DNA of 64,000 nucleotides, taken from Bacillota bacterium (GTDB lineage Bacteria; Bacillota; UBA4882; UBA8346). Shown here in pieces: positions 1-7,609 of this stretch (positions are counted from its first letter, which is position 1; the number at the start of each line of letters is the position of its first letter). Location: positions 1-64,000 of the forward strand of contig JAEZJK010000050.1 of NCBI GenBank assembly GCA_023415835.1. The letters are read 5' to 3'. The translations under genes were made by a program, and so were the position numbers. Below the pieces are notes generated by a model. It was not told the origin of the DNA. It did not search any database and saw only the letters and a list, made by a program, of their open reading frames with translations.

Positions 1-7
1 AGTTAGG

Positions 8-121
8 CGGTTTCATAATTCCTTTTTTCCGGCTTCGCATACAATATATTGATAGACTAAAATAAAACCTACACTATATATTGCATGCGAAGATAAATTT
101 TTGTAATTATGAAACTCGCTC
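8..121. repeat. MITE-like inverted-repeat element, copy 1
   Basis: Both ends carry GCGGTTTCATAATT-like sequence in inverted orientation (left end at about 8-20, right end at about 107-119). A second, inner inverted repeat is nearly perfect: 33-49 pairs with 76-92 with 16 of 17 bases matching. No open frame lies inside. A related element sits at 2411-2516 on the other side of the EF-G-like gene. The ends and size (about 110 bp) fit a non-autonomous miniature element; no target duplication is evident, so mobility is inference. Confidence 0.6.
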
Positions 122-247
122 AAGTAAATTCATTCCATAGAAATTCAATTAGCCCTAAGGATAATTTCGGCCTTTATTAGGTAAAACCTAAACACTTTTA
201 ATAAAAACCAAAGTTTTAGTAAGGGTTTACCATAAATAATCATAATA
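122..247. other. Intergenic, AT-rich, no gene
   Basis: No coding frame is supported here. A weak imperfect inverted repeat (GGTAAAACC near 180 against GGGTTTACC near 223-231) lies just downstream of the EF-G-like gene's terminator. It may be a degraded relative of the neighbouring repeat elements. Confidence 0.4.
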
Positions 248-274
248 AAAGCCGGGAATGGAAACCCCGGCTTT
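248..274 (-). terminator. Rho-independent terminator of the EF-G-like gene
   Basis: AAAGCCGGG at 248-256 pairs with CCCGGCTTT at 266-274. Read on the minus strand the stem is followed by TTTTATTATG, which fits an intrinsic terminator 10 bases past the stop codon. Confidence 0.8.
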
Positions 275-284
275 CCCGTTAATT

Positions 285-2354
285 CTATTCTTCGTCTTCA
301 GTCATATGCTTCTTAGCCTCCGCGATAATCGCTTCAGCTTGGTGTGAAGGGACCTCTTCATAATGGTCGAAATTTACTGTAAAGTCAGCACGTCCTTGGG
401 TCATCGAGCGTAGATCAATTGCATATTTGGTAAGTTCAGCTTGGGGAGCCAACGCTTTGACAACCTGATATTTCCCGTCCGGTTCCATCCCAAGGATTTT
501 ACCTCTCTTTTTATTTAAGTCGCCGATTACATCTCCCATGTACTCTTCGGGGGTTCTCACCTCAACATTAAAGATTGGCTCCAGTAACATTGGTTTGGCC
601 TCCACAAAACCTTTTTTAAATCCCATCGAGGCCGCAATTTTGAAGGCCATTTCCGACGAGTCCACTGCATGGTAGGAACCATCGTAAAGAGTTACCCGGA
701 CATCAACTACCGGATAACCGGCCAGCACTCCTTTTTCCATCGTCTCACGGACCCCTTTTTCAACCGCTGGACGGAAGTTTTGAGGCACCGAACCACCAAA
801 AATCTTATCCACAAATTCAAAGTTCCCACCCGGCAAGGGGTTTAATTCGAGCCAGACATGGCCGAATTGACCCCGGCCGCCACTTTGTTTTTTATGTTTA
901 CCCTCAACTTTGGTGGAGCCTTTGATAGTTTCCTTGTAAGCAATCTTGGGAGCCTTTAAAGTGACGTCAACTCCGAATTTTTTATGCAGTTTACTGGTAA
1001 TTACTTCAATATGCAGATCACCCATACCGGAAGCGACGAATTCATGGGTTACCGGATCTTTAATAACTTGGAAGGTCGGATCTTCTTCCGTAAGACGGGC
1101 TAATCCAGTCCCAATCTTCTCTTCATCGCCCTTTGCCTTTGGTTCCACAGCCAAGGATAGTTTTGGTTTAGGAAACTCGATGGTCGGGAAGACAATCTGT
1201 TTCTCTTTGTCACAAAGGGTATCCCCGGTAAACACATCTTGCAACTTAGCAACACCGCCCAGATCCCCGGCTCCCAACTCAGCGGTTGGTTCCTGCGCCT
1301 TTCCTTTAATGATGAATAATTGTCCAATCCGCTCGTTCTTTCCTTTGCTGGAATTAAACACCTGAGAATCAGATTTGATTACCCCGGAAAAGACCCTGAA
1401 TAGTGTGAGTTTACCGACAAAAGGGTCGGCCATAGTTTTGAAAACCAAAGCTGAAAACGGTTCAGCCTCTAACGGCTTTCGTCCCTGATCCCCTTCAGTG
1501 CTCTTAACCTCACCCCGGTCAACCGGTGAAGGTAGAAATTCCGTAACTACATCGAGAAAGTTAGTGACTCCAATGGTTTTTAGAGAGGAAACAGCCAAAA
1601 CCGGAACCAATTGCCCGTTGATAGTACCCTTGCGCGCTCCGCTCAATAATTCTTCCGGGGATAATTCCTGCCCTTCCAAATACTTGGTGAGTAAAGCATC
1701 ATCAGTTTCGGCCACTGACTCCACCAACATCATCTTATACTCATCAACTTTAGGGGCCATATCTGCGGGTACCGGTTTTTCAACCATTTTACCGCCCTCA
1801 AAGACAAACGCTTTATTTTTTAAAACATCCACAATCCCTTGATACTTTTCAGCCGCTCCGATTGGGATCTGGACTGGAATTACATTCGTCCCAAATTTCT
1901 CACGTAGCGTTTTTACAGCGCCGTCGAAGTTTGCGTTCTCCCGATCCATTTTATTTACAATAATTACCCGGGGTATATTTTGTTCTTCCGTATATCCCCA
2001 GGCTTTTTCAGTACCAACCTCGACCCCGGATACAGCGCAAACCACAATACCGGCTGCGTCAGCTGCCCGAAGTGCGCCTTTCACTTCGCCAACAAAATCA
2101 AAAAAACCCGGCGTATCCAGAATATTTATTTTAATATCTTTATATTCTAATGGGGCAATTGAAGTCCCAATACTGATCTTTCTTTTAATCTCTTCCGGGT
2201 CATGATCCATTGTAGAAGTACCGTCATCTACCTTGCCAAATCGGTCAATCGCTTTGGCCGAAAAAAGCATTGATTCCGCCAACATAGTTTTACCGCAGCC
2301 GCCATGGCCCAATAAGATCAAATTCCTGATTTGTTCGACTTTGTACTTTTTCAA
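285..2354 (-). CDS. Elongation factor G-like translational GTPase
   Basis: The 689-residue protein is an EF-G paralogue of the kind found beside the canonical EF-G in many Firmicutes. The GTP-binding domain shows a P-loop GHGGCGKT near residues 16-23, DTPG near 80-83 and NKMD near 134-137, followed by EF-G domains II to V. The P-loop GHGG and the switch region differ from canonical EF-G (AHIDAGKTT, RGITI), so a role other than routine translocation is possible; the exact role is unknown. An upstream in-frame ATG at 2390 exists, but GGGGGAGGG lies just before the TTG at 2354, so I place the start there. The gene stands alone between two related repeat elements, with its own terminator. Confidence 0.9.
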   Translation of the reverse strand: MKKYKVEQIRNLILLGHGGCGKTMLAESMLFSAKAIDRFGKVDDGTSTMDHDPEEIKRKISIGTSIAPLEYKDIKINILDTPGFFDFVGEVKGALRAADAAGIVVCAVSGVEVGTEKAWGYTEEQNIPRVIIVNKMDRENANFDGAVKTLREKFGTNVIPVQIPIGAAEKYQGIVDVLKNKAFVFEGGKMVEKPVPADMAPKVDEYKMMLVESVAETDDALLTKYLEGQELSPEELLSGARKGTINGQLVPVLAVSSLKTIGVTNFLDVVTEFLPSPVDRGEVKSTEGDQGRKPLEAEPFSALVFKTMADPFVGKLTLFRVFSGVIKSDSQVFNSSKGKNERIGQLFIIKGKAQEPTAELGAGDLGGVAKLQDVFTGDTLCDKEKQIVFPTIEFPKPKLSLAVEPKAKGDEEKIGTGLARLTEEDPTFQVIKDPVTHEFVASGMGDLHIEVITSKLHKKFGVDVTLKAPKIAYKETIKGSTKVEGKHKKQSGGRGQFGHVWLELNPLPGGNFEFVDKIFGGSVPQNFRPAVEKGVRETMEKGVLAGYPVVDVRVTLYDGSYHAVDSSEMAFKIAASMGFKKGFVEAKPMLLEPIFNVEVRTPEEYMGDVIGDLNKKRGKILGMEPDGKYQVVKALAPQAELTKYAIDLRSMTQGRADFTVNFDHYEEVPSHQAEAIIAEAKKHMTEDEE

Positions 2355-2410
2355 ATGATTCCCTCCCCCATAATTTAAGAAAACCTTCAACTAGATATAA
2401 CGGAGATTAA

Positions 2411-2516
2411 GCAGTTTCATAATTACCTAGCGGATAAGGGACAAATCCAATATATTAGGTTTTGCTTCTTTTTAGTCCGTCTTTGTTTTTAAAAACCGAA
2501 ATTATGAAAACCGCTC
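2411..2516. repeat. MITE-like inverted-repeat element, copy 2
   Basis: The left end GCAGTTTCATAATT (2411-2424) is matched in inverted form by AATTATGAAAACCGC (2500-2514). Size and termini match the element at 8-121, but the interior is different. It lies between the EF-G-like gene start and the RNA promoter region, so it could carry or interrupt the promoter of the minus-strand gene. Confidence 0.6.
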
Positions 2517-2577
2517 TCGATTACAATTGGTTTATTCGATTTAACTAATTTTTTTCCTGCTGTTTACAAAATTTTTA

Positions 2578-2600
2578 TCGGCAAAGATAAGAGGTATAAT
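2578..2600 (+). promoter_or_regulatory. Promoter of the structured RNA
   Basis: A consensus -10 box TATAAT lies at 2595-2600 on the + strand. The -35 position, 17 bases upstream, is only T-rich (TTTTTA), so it matches poorly. The expected transcript start is about 2607, some 20 bases before the long closing stem of the RNA. Confidence 0.55.
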
Positions 2601-2606
2601 AATCAA

Positions 2607-2836
2607 ACTATTACACATAATAATTAATGAACTACCGGTTGAACGCAGGATTAATGTGCCCTGAGAGCCTTGCTCTCCGTTTCGGGCATAATTGGACGAG
2701 ACACGGTGATCGCCGTTGTTTCTAGAAACGCCGGTGTAGCTAACAATTGTTAGCCTTCGCGCATGCGCCCCTGGTTTAATGCGCTGTTAACCGGTAGTTT
2801 AGTGCCCGTCTAATATAGGCGGGCCTTTAAATTTTT
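2607..2836 (+). ncRNA. Structured noncoding RNA, family not identified (raiA-motif or 6S-like candidate)
   Basis: About 200 bases form a closed, multi-branched fold. The outer stem AACTACCGGTT (2629-2639) pairs perfectly with AACCGGTAGTT (about 2789-2799) and continues inward through CGCA/TGCG and TTAA/TTAA. Inside are a long arm GTGCCC/GGGCAT capped by GAGAGC-CTT-GCTCTC, a second arm GAGACACGG/CCGTTGTTTC, and the perfect hairpin GCTAACAATTGTTAGC. It ends in the stem GCCCGTC/GGCGGGC and a U-rich run. There is a -10 box upstream and no + strand gene downstream, so it is a free-standing RNA rather than a riboswitch. The branching argues against the rod shape of 6S RNA; the size and gene context would suit the raiA-motif RNA. 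I cannot assign the family by eye. Confidence 0.72.
2804..2836 (+). terminator. Terminator of the structured RNA
   Basis: GCCCGTC (2804-2810) and GGCGGGC (2818-2824) form a stem with loop TAATATA, followed by CTTTAAATTTTTATT on the + strand. The minus strand side has no T-run, so the orientation is + and it serves the RNA, not the convergent gene whose stop lies at 2835. Confidence 0.75.
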
Positions 2837-3386
2837 ATTCAGTGGAAAGGCCATTTAACCCTTCTAAGAGCTGTAGCTTTTCCTTTCCATCTTGAAAGGG
2901 AATGCCTTTTTTCAAATCCTCGACCTCAGCCTCAGGCAGTTTATTAAGATCAATGGCAATTTTCTCAGTTATCGGACCGGGCTTACTGGGAGTACCTCTA
3001 AATACCGCAATCTCTTCTCCATTCAGGCCTAAAAACTGGTTTTCTCGGCAGGAATAGCATAAATCATGATTACTCTCTAAATATGTATATGACTGGCTAT
3101 TTTCTTTTTTAACCTGCTTGGCGTGATTCTTAATTACGGCCTTAAAAGCCGCTTCCAAATGGTATTCAGTACGTTTTGATTCCAAGTGCCCGCATATGGT
3201 ATGTAATTTTTGACTTTCCAGGATCCATCTTTGAGGTGAAGCCGCATCGGAAGGAAAAACCATTTTCCTAACCTTACTGATTGCCATAGGGTTATGTTTT
3301 AATCCCCAAAAAATAGCGGTTATTATCAGCAAACTAATTCCAATGACCCGGAGTATTGTTAACCTTGACCAAGGAACCTTTCTCAC
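2835..3386 (-). CDS. BofC C-terminal domain protein
   Basis: The 183-residue protein has one N-terminal membrane segment (about residues 11-28), so the rest should lie outside the cytoplasm. The last 65 residues (FLGLNGEEIAVFRGTP, then LPEAEVEDLKKGI and LQLLEGLNGLS) match the BofC C-terminal domain. In Bacillus BofC works in the intermembrane space of the forespore and restrains SpoIVB signalling. A cysteine pair (CGH, CYSC) may form a disulfide or bind metal. The start is GTG at 3386 behind GAGGGGGTGA. Placement right after yebC is the usual clostridial order. Whether it acts in sporulation here is inferred from the family only. Confidence 0.75.
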   Translation of the reverse strand: MRKVPWSRLTILRVIGISLLIITAIFWGLKHNPMAISKVRKMVFPSDAASPQRWILESQKLHTICGHLESKRTEYHLEAAFKAVIKNHAKQVKKENSQSYTYLESNHDLCYSCRENQFLGLNGEEIAVFRGTPSKPGPITEKIAIDLNKLPEAEVEDLKKGIPFQDGKEKLQLLEGLNGLSTE

Positions 3387-3467
3387 GGGATCACCCCCTC
3401 TTCTCAGGATAGCTTAACCAAACCTGGAAAATATATTACCTATACTAAGTATTCTACCGGATCAAAA

Positions 3468-3487
3468 AAAGCGCCTGAGGCGCTTTC
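3468..3487 (-). terminator. Terminator of yebC
   Basis: AAAGCGCC-TGA-GGCGCTTT forms a perfect stem that overlaps the yebC stop codon. Read on the minus strand it is followed by a run of seven T. It separates yebC from the BofC-domain gene. Confidence 0.85.
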
Positions 3488-4238
3488 ATTGAATTTCTTC
3501 CATAACCGAATCGGGAATATCAAAGTTACTGTACACATTTTGAACATCGTCATTATCTTCGAGGGCGTCTACCAGTTTTAAAAGCTGCCCGGCTTGCTCC
3601 CCGTTAACTTCAACCGTATTAGTCGGAACCATAGTCAACCCTGCTTCCTTGACCGGGATATTATTAGCGTCAAAATACTTTCTAACAGTTTCAAGTTGGC
3701 CTGGTTCGGTATAAATTTCGTAAGTGTCACCGGTATTTTTTAGGTCTTCCGCCCCTGCTTCGATCGCCATTTCAAACAATTCATCCTCAGACCTGTTAGC
3801 GGTTTCCGCTTCGAGGGTCACCAACCCTTTTTGGGAAAACATCCAGGCGACACAACCGGCTTCGCCAAGGTTACCGTAATTTCGCGAAAAAATATACCGC
3901 ATATCACCGGCAGTCCGGTTTCGGTTGTCAGTCAGTACTTGAACCAACAAAGCCACTCCCCCTGGACCATAACCTTCATAATAAATCTCTTCATATTGCT
4001 CGCTTTCAGTAGCGCCAATACCCCGTTTAATCGCCCGTTGAATATTATCATTTGGCATATTTACCGATTTAGCTTTTAATACCGCTAACCGAAGCCTAAA
4101 GTTATTGTCCGGGTCTCCCCCTCCGGCTTTAGCGGCTACAATAATCTCCCTGGTAACTTTAGTAAAGATACCAGCCTTTTTGGAGTCGGTTGCTTCTTTT
4201 TTGCGCTTAATCGTCGCCCACTTTGAATGGCCAGACAT
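3486..4238 (-). CDS. yebC: YebC/PmpR family transcriptional regulatory protein
   Basis: The 250-residue protein begins with the hallmark MSGHSKWATIKRKK and shows the family's conserved GRAGNLG-like stretch in the form NYGNLGEAG near residue 118, followed by SQKG. Length is typical. YebC proteins bind nucleic acid; some repress transcription and others help ribosomes through proline-rich stretches, so the exact job here is open. In Firmicutes yebC commonly precedes bofC and ruvCAB; here only the BofC-domain gene follows. The ATG start has a GAGGTGT ribosome site ahead of it. Confidence 0.95.
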   Translation of the reverse strand: MSGHSKWATIKRKKEATDSKKAGIFTKVTREIIVAAKAGGGDPDNNFRLRLAVLKAKSVNMPNDNIQRAIKRGIGATESEQYEEIYYEGYGPGGVALLVQVLTDNRNRTAGDMRYIFSRNYGNLGEAGCVAWMFSQKGLVTLEAETANRSEDELFEMAIEAGAEDLKNTGDTYEIYTEPGQLETVRKYFDANNIPVKEAGLTMVPTNTVEVNGEQAGQLLKLVDALEDNDDVQNVYSNFDIPDSVMEEIQ

Positions 4239-4330
4239 AGCCTACACCTCTTTCCGGTTTACCCTTTAAAAGTATACCAGAAAGGGTAATGGGAAAGCAA
4301 GAGGGATAGGAATTTGAAACTTTAATGTAT

Positions 4331-5014
4331 TTAACCCTTATAACGTGACTGTTCAACTTGGGCTTGCATGGTTTGGTACAAGCGGATCAATAAAGCGGCG
4401 ATTAATAAAAAGGCCAATAAAGAAGAAAGGGGATTTCTTAAAAATAATAAAAAGTCATAGGTCCCATGAGTAACCCAGGCCACTAAAAAACCCTTCCAAA
4501 GAATTTTCCCTTCTTGGTTAGGCCCCAATTTAAACCTTGAAATATAATAACCCATCCAGCCGGTAAAAGAAGCATGGGCAAGCGTGGTTACCACCGCCCT
4601 AAGGAGCGCTACCCCGAAACCAAAGATGCTTGCCCAGAGAAGGTTCTCCAATGAAGCAAAACCGAGGCCCAAGGTAATCCCATAAATTGCTCCATCCACC
4701 GGTTCGTCCAATTCATGGCTATTACTGGTCATCCAAATTAAAACAACTGATTTTAACCCTTCCTCAATTAAAGCAATTACTAAAAAGGCCGAACCCAATA
4801 AACTGGCCCAATCGCCATTACGAATCGAATTCACCATTTGGCCGCGCCAGATTTGTTCCAATAGCCCGGCGGGAATCACCAATAATAACCCGACCAGAAA
4901 GATGGTAAAAACTTTCCGGACCGGTTCCGGTTCATAACGATCCTGTCTATAGAACAGCCATAACCATATCAAGCCTGGGCCGATTGATGCGATAAACAAA
5001 AAAATAAAGCGCAT
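4331..5014 (-). CDS. PrsW-family intramembrane metalloprotease
   Basis: The 227-residue protein has about seven membrane segments. The family signature is present: EEGLK near residue 84 (the E-E-x-x-K motif), then DGAIYGITLGLGFASLEN, HASFTGWMGY near 147 and the late histidine in WVTHGTYDF. In Bacillus, PrsW cuts the anti-sigma factor RsiW after envelope stress. No sigma/anti-sigma pair lies nearby, so the substrate is unknown. The ATG start follows GAGGAGGAAGGG. It is somewhat longer than Bacillus PrsW's core but within the family's range. Confidence 0.88.
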   Translation of the reverse strand: MRFIFLFIASIGPGLIWLWLFYRQDRYEPEPVRKVFTIFLVGLLLVIPAGLLEQIWRGQMVNSIRNGDWASLLGSAFLVIALIEEGLKSVVLIWMTSNSHELDEPVDGAIYGITLGLGFASLENLLWASIFGFGVALLRAVVTTLAHASFTGWMGYYISRFKLGPNQEGKILWKGFLVAWVTHGTYDFLLFLRNPLSSLLAFLLIAALLIRLYQTMQAQVEQSRYKG

Positions 5015-5085
5015 ACCCTTCCTCCTCGGGATTAATAAAATTATTATTCCTATCAGAAGAAGGTTTTAAACTCAAAACAGTAGCA

Positions 5086-6255
5086 CTAATACTCCATTAC
5101 ACTGGCGGCCATCATTACTGCCGCCATGGCGTGAGGCAGGTTATCCACTCGTTCTTTATTGATATAATTTGCATAATTCACTTGGATCCCCATACCTTGG
5201 ACTGAGCCGCGGATTATCATTTCCCCTTCCCGCGAGAAGCTAACCATCGATTTAACGCCATTCCATCCTTTTTGGGCTACATTAGCATAGTTAACGTCTA
5301 TGTAGCCTTTAGCCGCAGCTTTTTTAAGCGTATAGACAAACATCGCGCTACCGGAAGTCTCCACCCAGTTTTCCGGGTAAGCCCCTTTATCAATAACTTG
5401 GAACCAAAGCCCGGTAACAGGATCCTGATACCTTTGCAACCCTTCCGCGATCGTCTGCAAAATCGCTTTTAAATCTTCATAACCGGGATAATCAGTCGGT
5501 AAATGCTCCAGGGTGTCTACCAGGGCCATGCCATACCAGCCTAAGCCCCGGCACCAAAACTCCGGGGAAATCCCGGTTGCCGGATTGGCCCAATCGGCAG
5601 TTTTATTGTCATTCCAGCCATGATATAATAACTTTTTCTCCTGATCTAACGCATGCTCGGCCATTAATTTAAGCTGAAAAACTGCGGTTTGATAACAAAA
5701 ATCCCGTTCCGGCCCGGCCTCGGCAAAAACCGAACCATATCTAACGATAAACGGGATCGCCATGTATTGCCCATCTAACCACATTTGATTGGGATAATTG
5801 GTTTTATGCCAAAACCCGCCTTCGGAATTAACCGGGAACCCTTCAAATTTTTTTCGGGTTTTAATCGCGCACAGCTTGTATTTGAGGTCATGGCTCCCAT
5901 CATATAAACCGAACAATAAGTTGGAGGGTTGGATTACGTCCAGGTTATGCCCGGGGCGAATCGGTTCAATTTCGCCTTTTTTATTTACGTATTTATCCAC
6001 CCATTCTTTTAGATAACCATAATATTTTTGATCTCTGGTTTTTTGGTAAAGCAAGTCTATACCGTAAAAAACGATTCCGTTGGTGTATTCCCACTGTTTT
6101 TTGGTGATTGTGTCCGGATTGCGCCATTTTTTAATAATATAATCGGCGATCCGGGTTCCGATATTACTTTCTTTGGCGGCTTTAACTTCAAATGATTGAG
6201 TGAGCAGAATGGTAACTAAAAAGATGGATATTCTAAAAAAATGTATTCGAGGCAT
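5086..6255 (-). CDS. Glycoside hydrolase family 105 unsaturated rhamnogalacturonyl/glucuronyl hydrolase, secreted
   Basis: The 389-residue protein has a signal peptide (hydrophobic residues about 6-24, then KAAKES). GH88/105 features follow: NQMWLDGQYMA near residue 156, where the Asp matches the general acid/base of YteR-like enzymes, and WCRGLGWYGMAL near 233, then SGSAMFVYTLKKAA. These enzymes remove the unsaturated uronic acid left on oligosaccharides by pectate or rhamnogalacturonan lyases. Most relatives are cytoplasmic; a signal peptide here suggests action outside the cytoplasm. Start ATG behind GAAAGGAG. The divergent gene is a Gfo/Idh dehydrogenase, with a shared 344-bp control region. 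Confidence 0.9.
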   Translation of the reverse strand: MPRIHFFRISIFLVTILLTQSFEVKAAKESNIGTRIADYIIKKWRNPDTITKKQWEYTNGIVFYGIDLLYQKTRDQKYYGYLKEWVDKYVNKKGEIEPIRPGHNLDVIQPSNLLFGLYDGSHDLKYKLCAIKTRKKFEGFPVNSEGGFWHKTNYPNQMWLDGQYMAIPFIVRYGSVFAEAGPERDFCYQTAVFQLKLMAEHALDQEKKLLYHGWNDNKTADWANPATGISPEFWCRGLGWYGMALVDTLEHLPTDYPGYEDLKAILQTIAEGLQRYQDPVTGLWFQVIDKGAYPENWVETSGSAMFVYTLKKAAAKGYIDVNYANVAQKGWNGVKSMVSFSREGEMIIRGSVQGMGIQVNYANYINKERVDNLPHAMAAVMMAASVMEY

Positions 6256-6599
6256 TGGAAACTCCTTTCAATATTTTGAAAAATGAACCAATTGTACAAT
6301 AAAAAATAGATATTAATCGATATATGATATCCGCCGTTAAAGCGGAAAAGCTTCCAAAAACTTAACGAAGCGACTAAAAATTCAATTTAAAACACTTTCA
6401 CATAGCTTAAGTCAAAAAAATTATAATCCCATTATTCGTAAAGATCAATCTTAAACTTTAAGTTATCATTTAAAGCTTCCTTGAATGCTCTTTTTTTACA
6501 TTTAATTCTTAGTTTCGTTAACCTTTTAACTCATTTAAAAACATTGTATTTTGTTATAGAATAATAGAATAGAAATAATCACCTTTAGGAGGTTATCCG
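6256..6599. promoter_or_regulatory. Divergent intergenic region with a TGTACAAT palindrome
   Basis: This 344-bp AT-rich gap drives the GH105 gene leftward and the dehydrogenase rightward. A perfect 10-bp palindrome ATTGTACAAT lies at 6291-6300, 35 bases before the GH105 start. A nearly identical site lies at 9900-9909 before the PL26-like gene. It could be an operator, or the TACAAT part could be a -10 box; the match of position and sequence at two pectin genes favours shared control. Confidence 0.45.
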
Positions 6600-7586
6600 A
6601 TGCCTGTAATCCGTTGGGGTATTATTGGTTGCGGTGATGTAACTGAGGTCAAGAGTGGTCCGGCTTTTCAAAAGGCGGCCAATTCTCAATTAGTCGCTGT
6701 TATGCGGCGTAACGGACAGTTAGCCGCGGATTATGCTAGGCGTCACGGGGTTCCCAAATGGTACGATAATGCCCAACAATTGATTGACGACCCCGAAGTC
6801 GATGCGGTATATATCGCCACCCCGCCCTGCTCACATTCGGAATATGCTTTATTGGTTGCTGCCGCTGGTAAACCTGTTTATGTAGAAAAACCGATGGCCC
6901 GGAATTTTATGGAATGCCAAATAATGATTGACGCTTGCCGAAAAGCTGAAGTACCCCTTTTTGTAGCTTATTACCGCAGGCTTTTACCAAAGTTTTCAAA
7001 AGTAAAGGACTTGATGGACTCTGGAATTATTGGGGAAATCCGTTTTGTAAATACAATACTGCACCAACCTCCGGAGCCCGATCTAAAACACCCTTGGCAT
7101 TTAAACCCCAAAATATCCGGTGGTGGGATTTTCCTTGATATGGCTTGTCATATGTTAGATTTACTCGATTATTTGCTTGGACCCATCAAAACGGTTCGCG
7201 GGACCGCCTCCAATCAGGCCGGGTTATATTCAGTTGAAGACCTGGTATGCGGCGAGTTCTCTTTCGAATCTGGCGTTGAAGGGATTGGCGCCTGGTGTTT
7301 CACAAGTTTTGAAACTTGCGATCGGACCGAGGTCATCGGTAGCAAAGGTTCAATAAGTTTCGGGACTTTTAATTCGGATCCGATTACTTTAAAAACCGCT
7401 GACGGAACCGAACAGTTGCCAATCATTAATCCCATTCATGTACAATTGCCGCTAATTCAAAGCATAGTAAAGGAGTTGAACGGCGCCGCCCAATGCCCCA
7501 GCACCGGATTAACCGCTGCCAGGACTAATTGGGTGATGGATCAATTTTTAGATGAATACCGTCAAAAATATCAGTGTCTAAAATAG
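6600..7586 (+). CDS. Gfo/Idh/MocA family NAD(P)-dependent oxidoreductase
   Basis: The 328-residue protein has an N-terminal Rossmann fold with GIIGCGDVTEVKSGPAF near residues 7-23 and the family's EKPMA motif near 97-101, whose lysine is catalytic. The C-terminal half (GGGIFLDMACHMLDLLDYL, near 176-194) is the substrate-binding sheet with the conserved D and H. Such enzymes oxidise or reduce sugars and inositols. Its position between GH105 and PL26-like genes suggests a uronate or rhamnose-derived substrate, which is inference. The start ATG follows TAGGAGG at ideal spacing. It converges on the next gene with 23 bases between stops. Confidence 0.88.
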   Translation: MPVIRWGIIGCGDVTEVKSGPAFQKAANSQLVAVMRRNGQLAADYARRHGVPKWYDNAQQLIDDPEVDAVYIATPPCSHSEYALLVAAAGKPVYVEKPMARNFMECQIMIDACRKAEVPLFVAYYRRLLPKFSKVKDLMDSGIIGEIRFVNTILHQPPEPDLKHPWHLNPKISGGGIFLDMACHMLDLLDYLLGPIKTVRGTASNQAGLYSVEDLVCGEFSFESGVEGIGAWCFTSFETCDRTEVIGSKGSISFGTFNSDPITLKTADGTEQLPIINPIHVQLPLIQSIVKELNGAAQCPSTGLTAARTNWVMDQFLDEYRQKYQCLK

Positions 7587-7609
7587 AGGCTATTTCTTTA
7601 CAACCCTTT

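Noticed and set aside
2607..2836. Riboswitch or T-box leader
   Set aside because: No + strand gene follows, the terminator ends the unit, and T-box motifs are absent.
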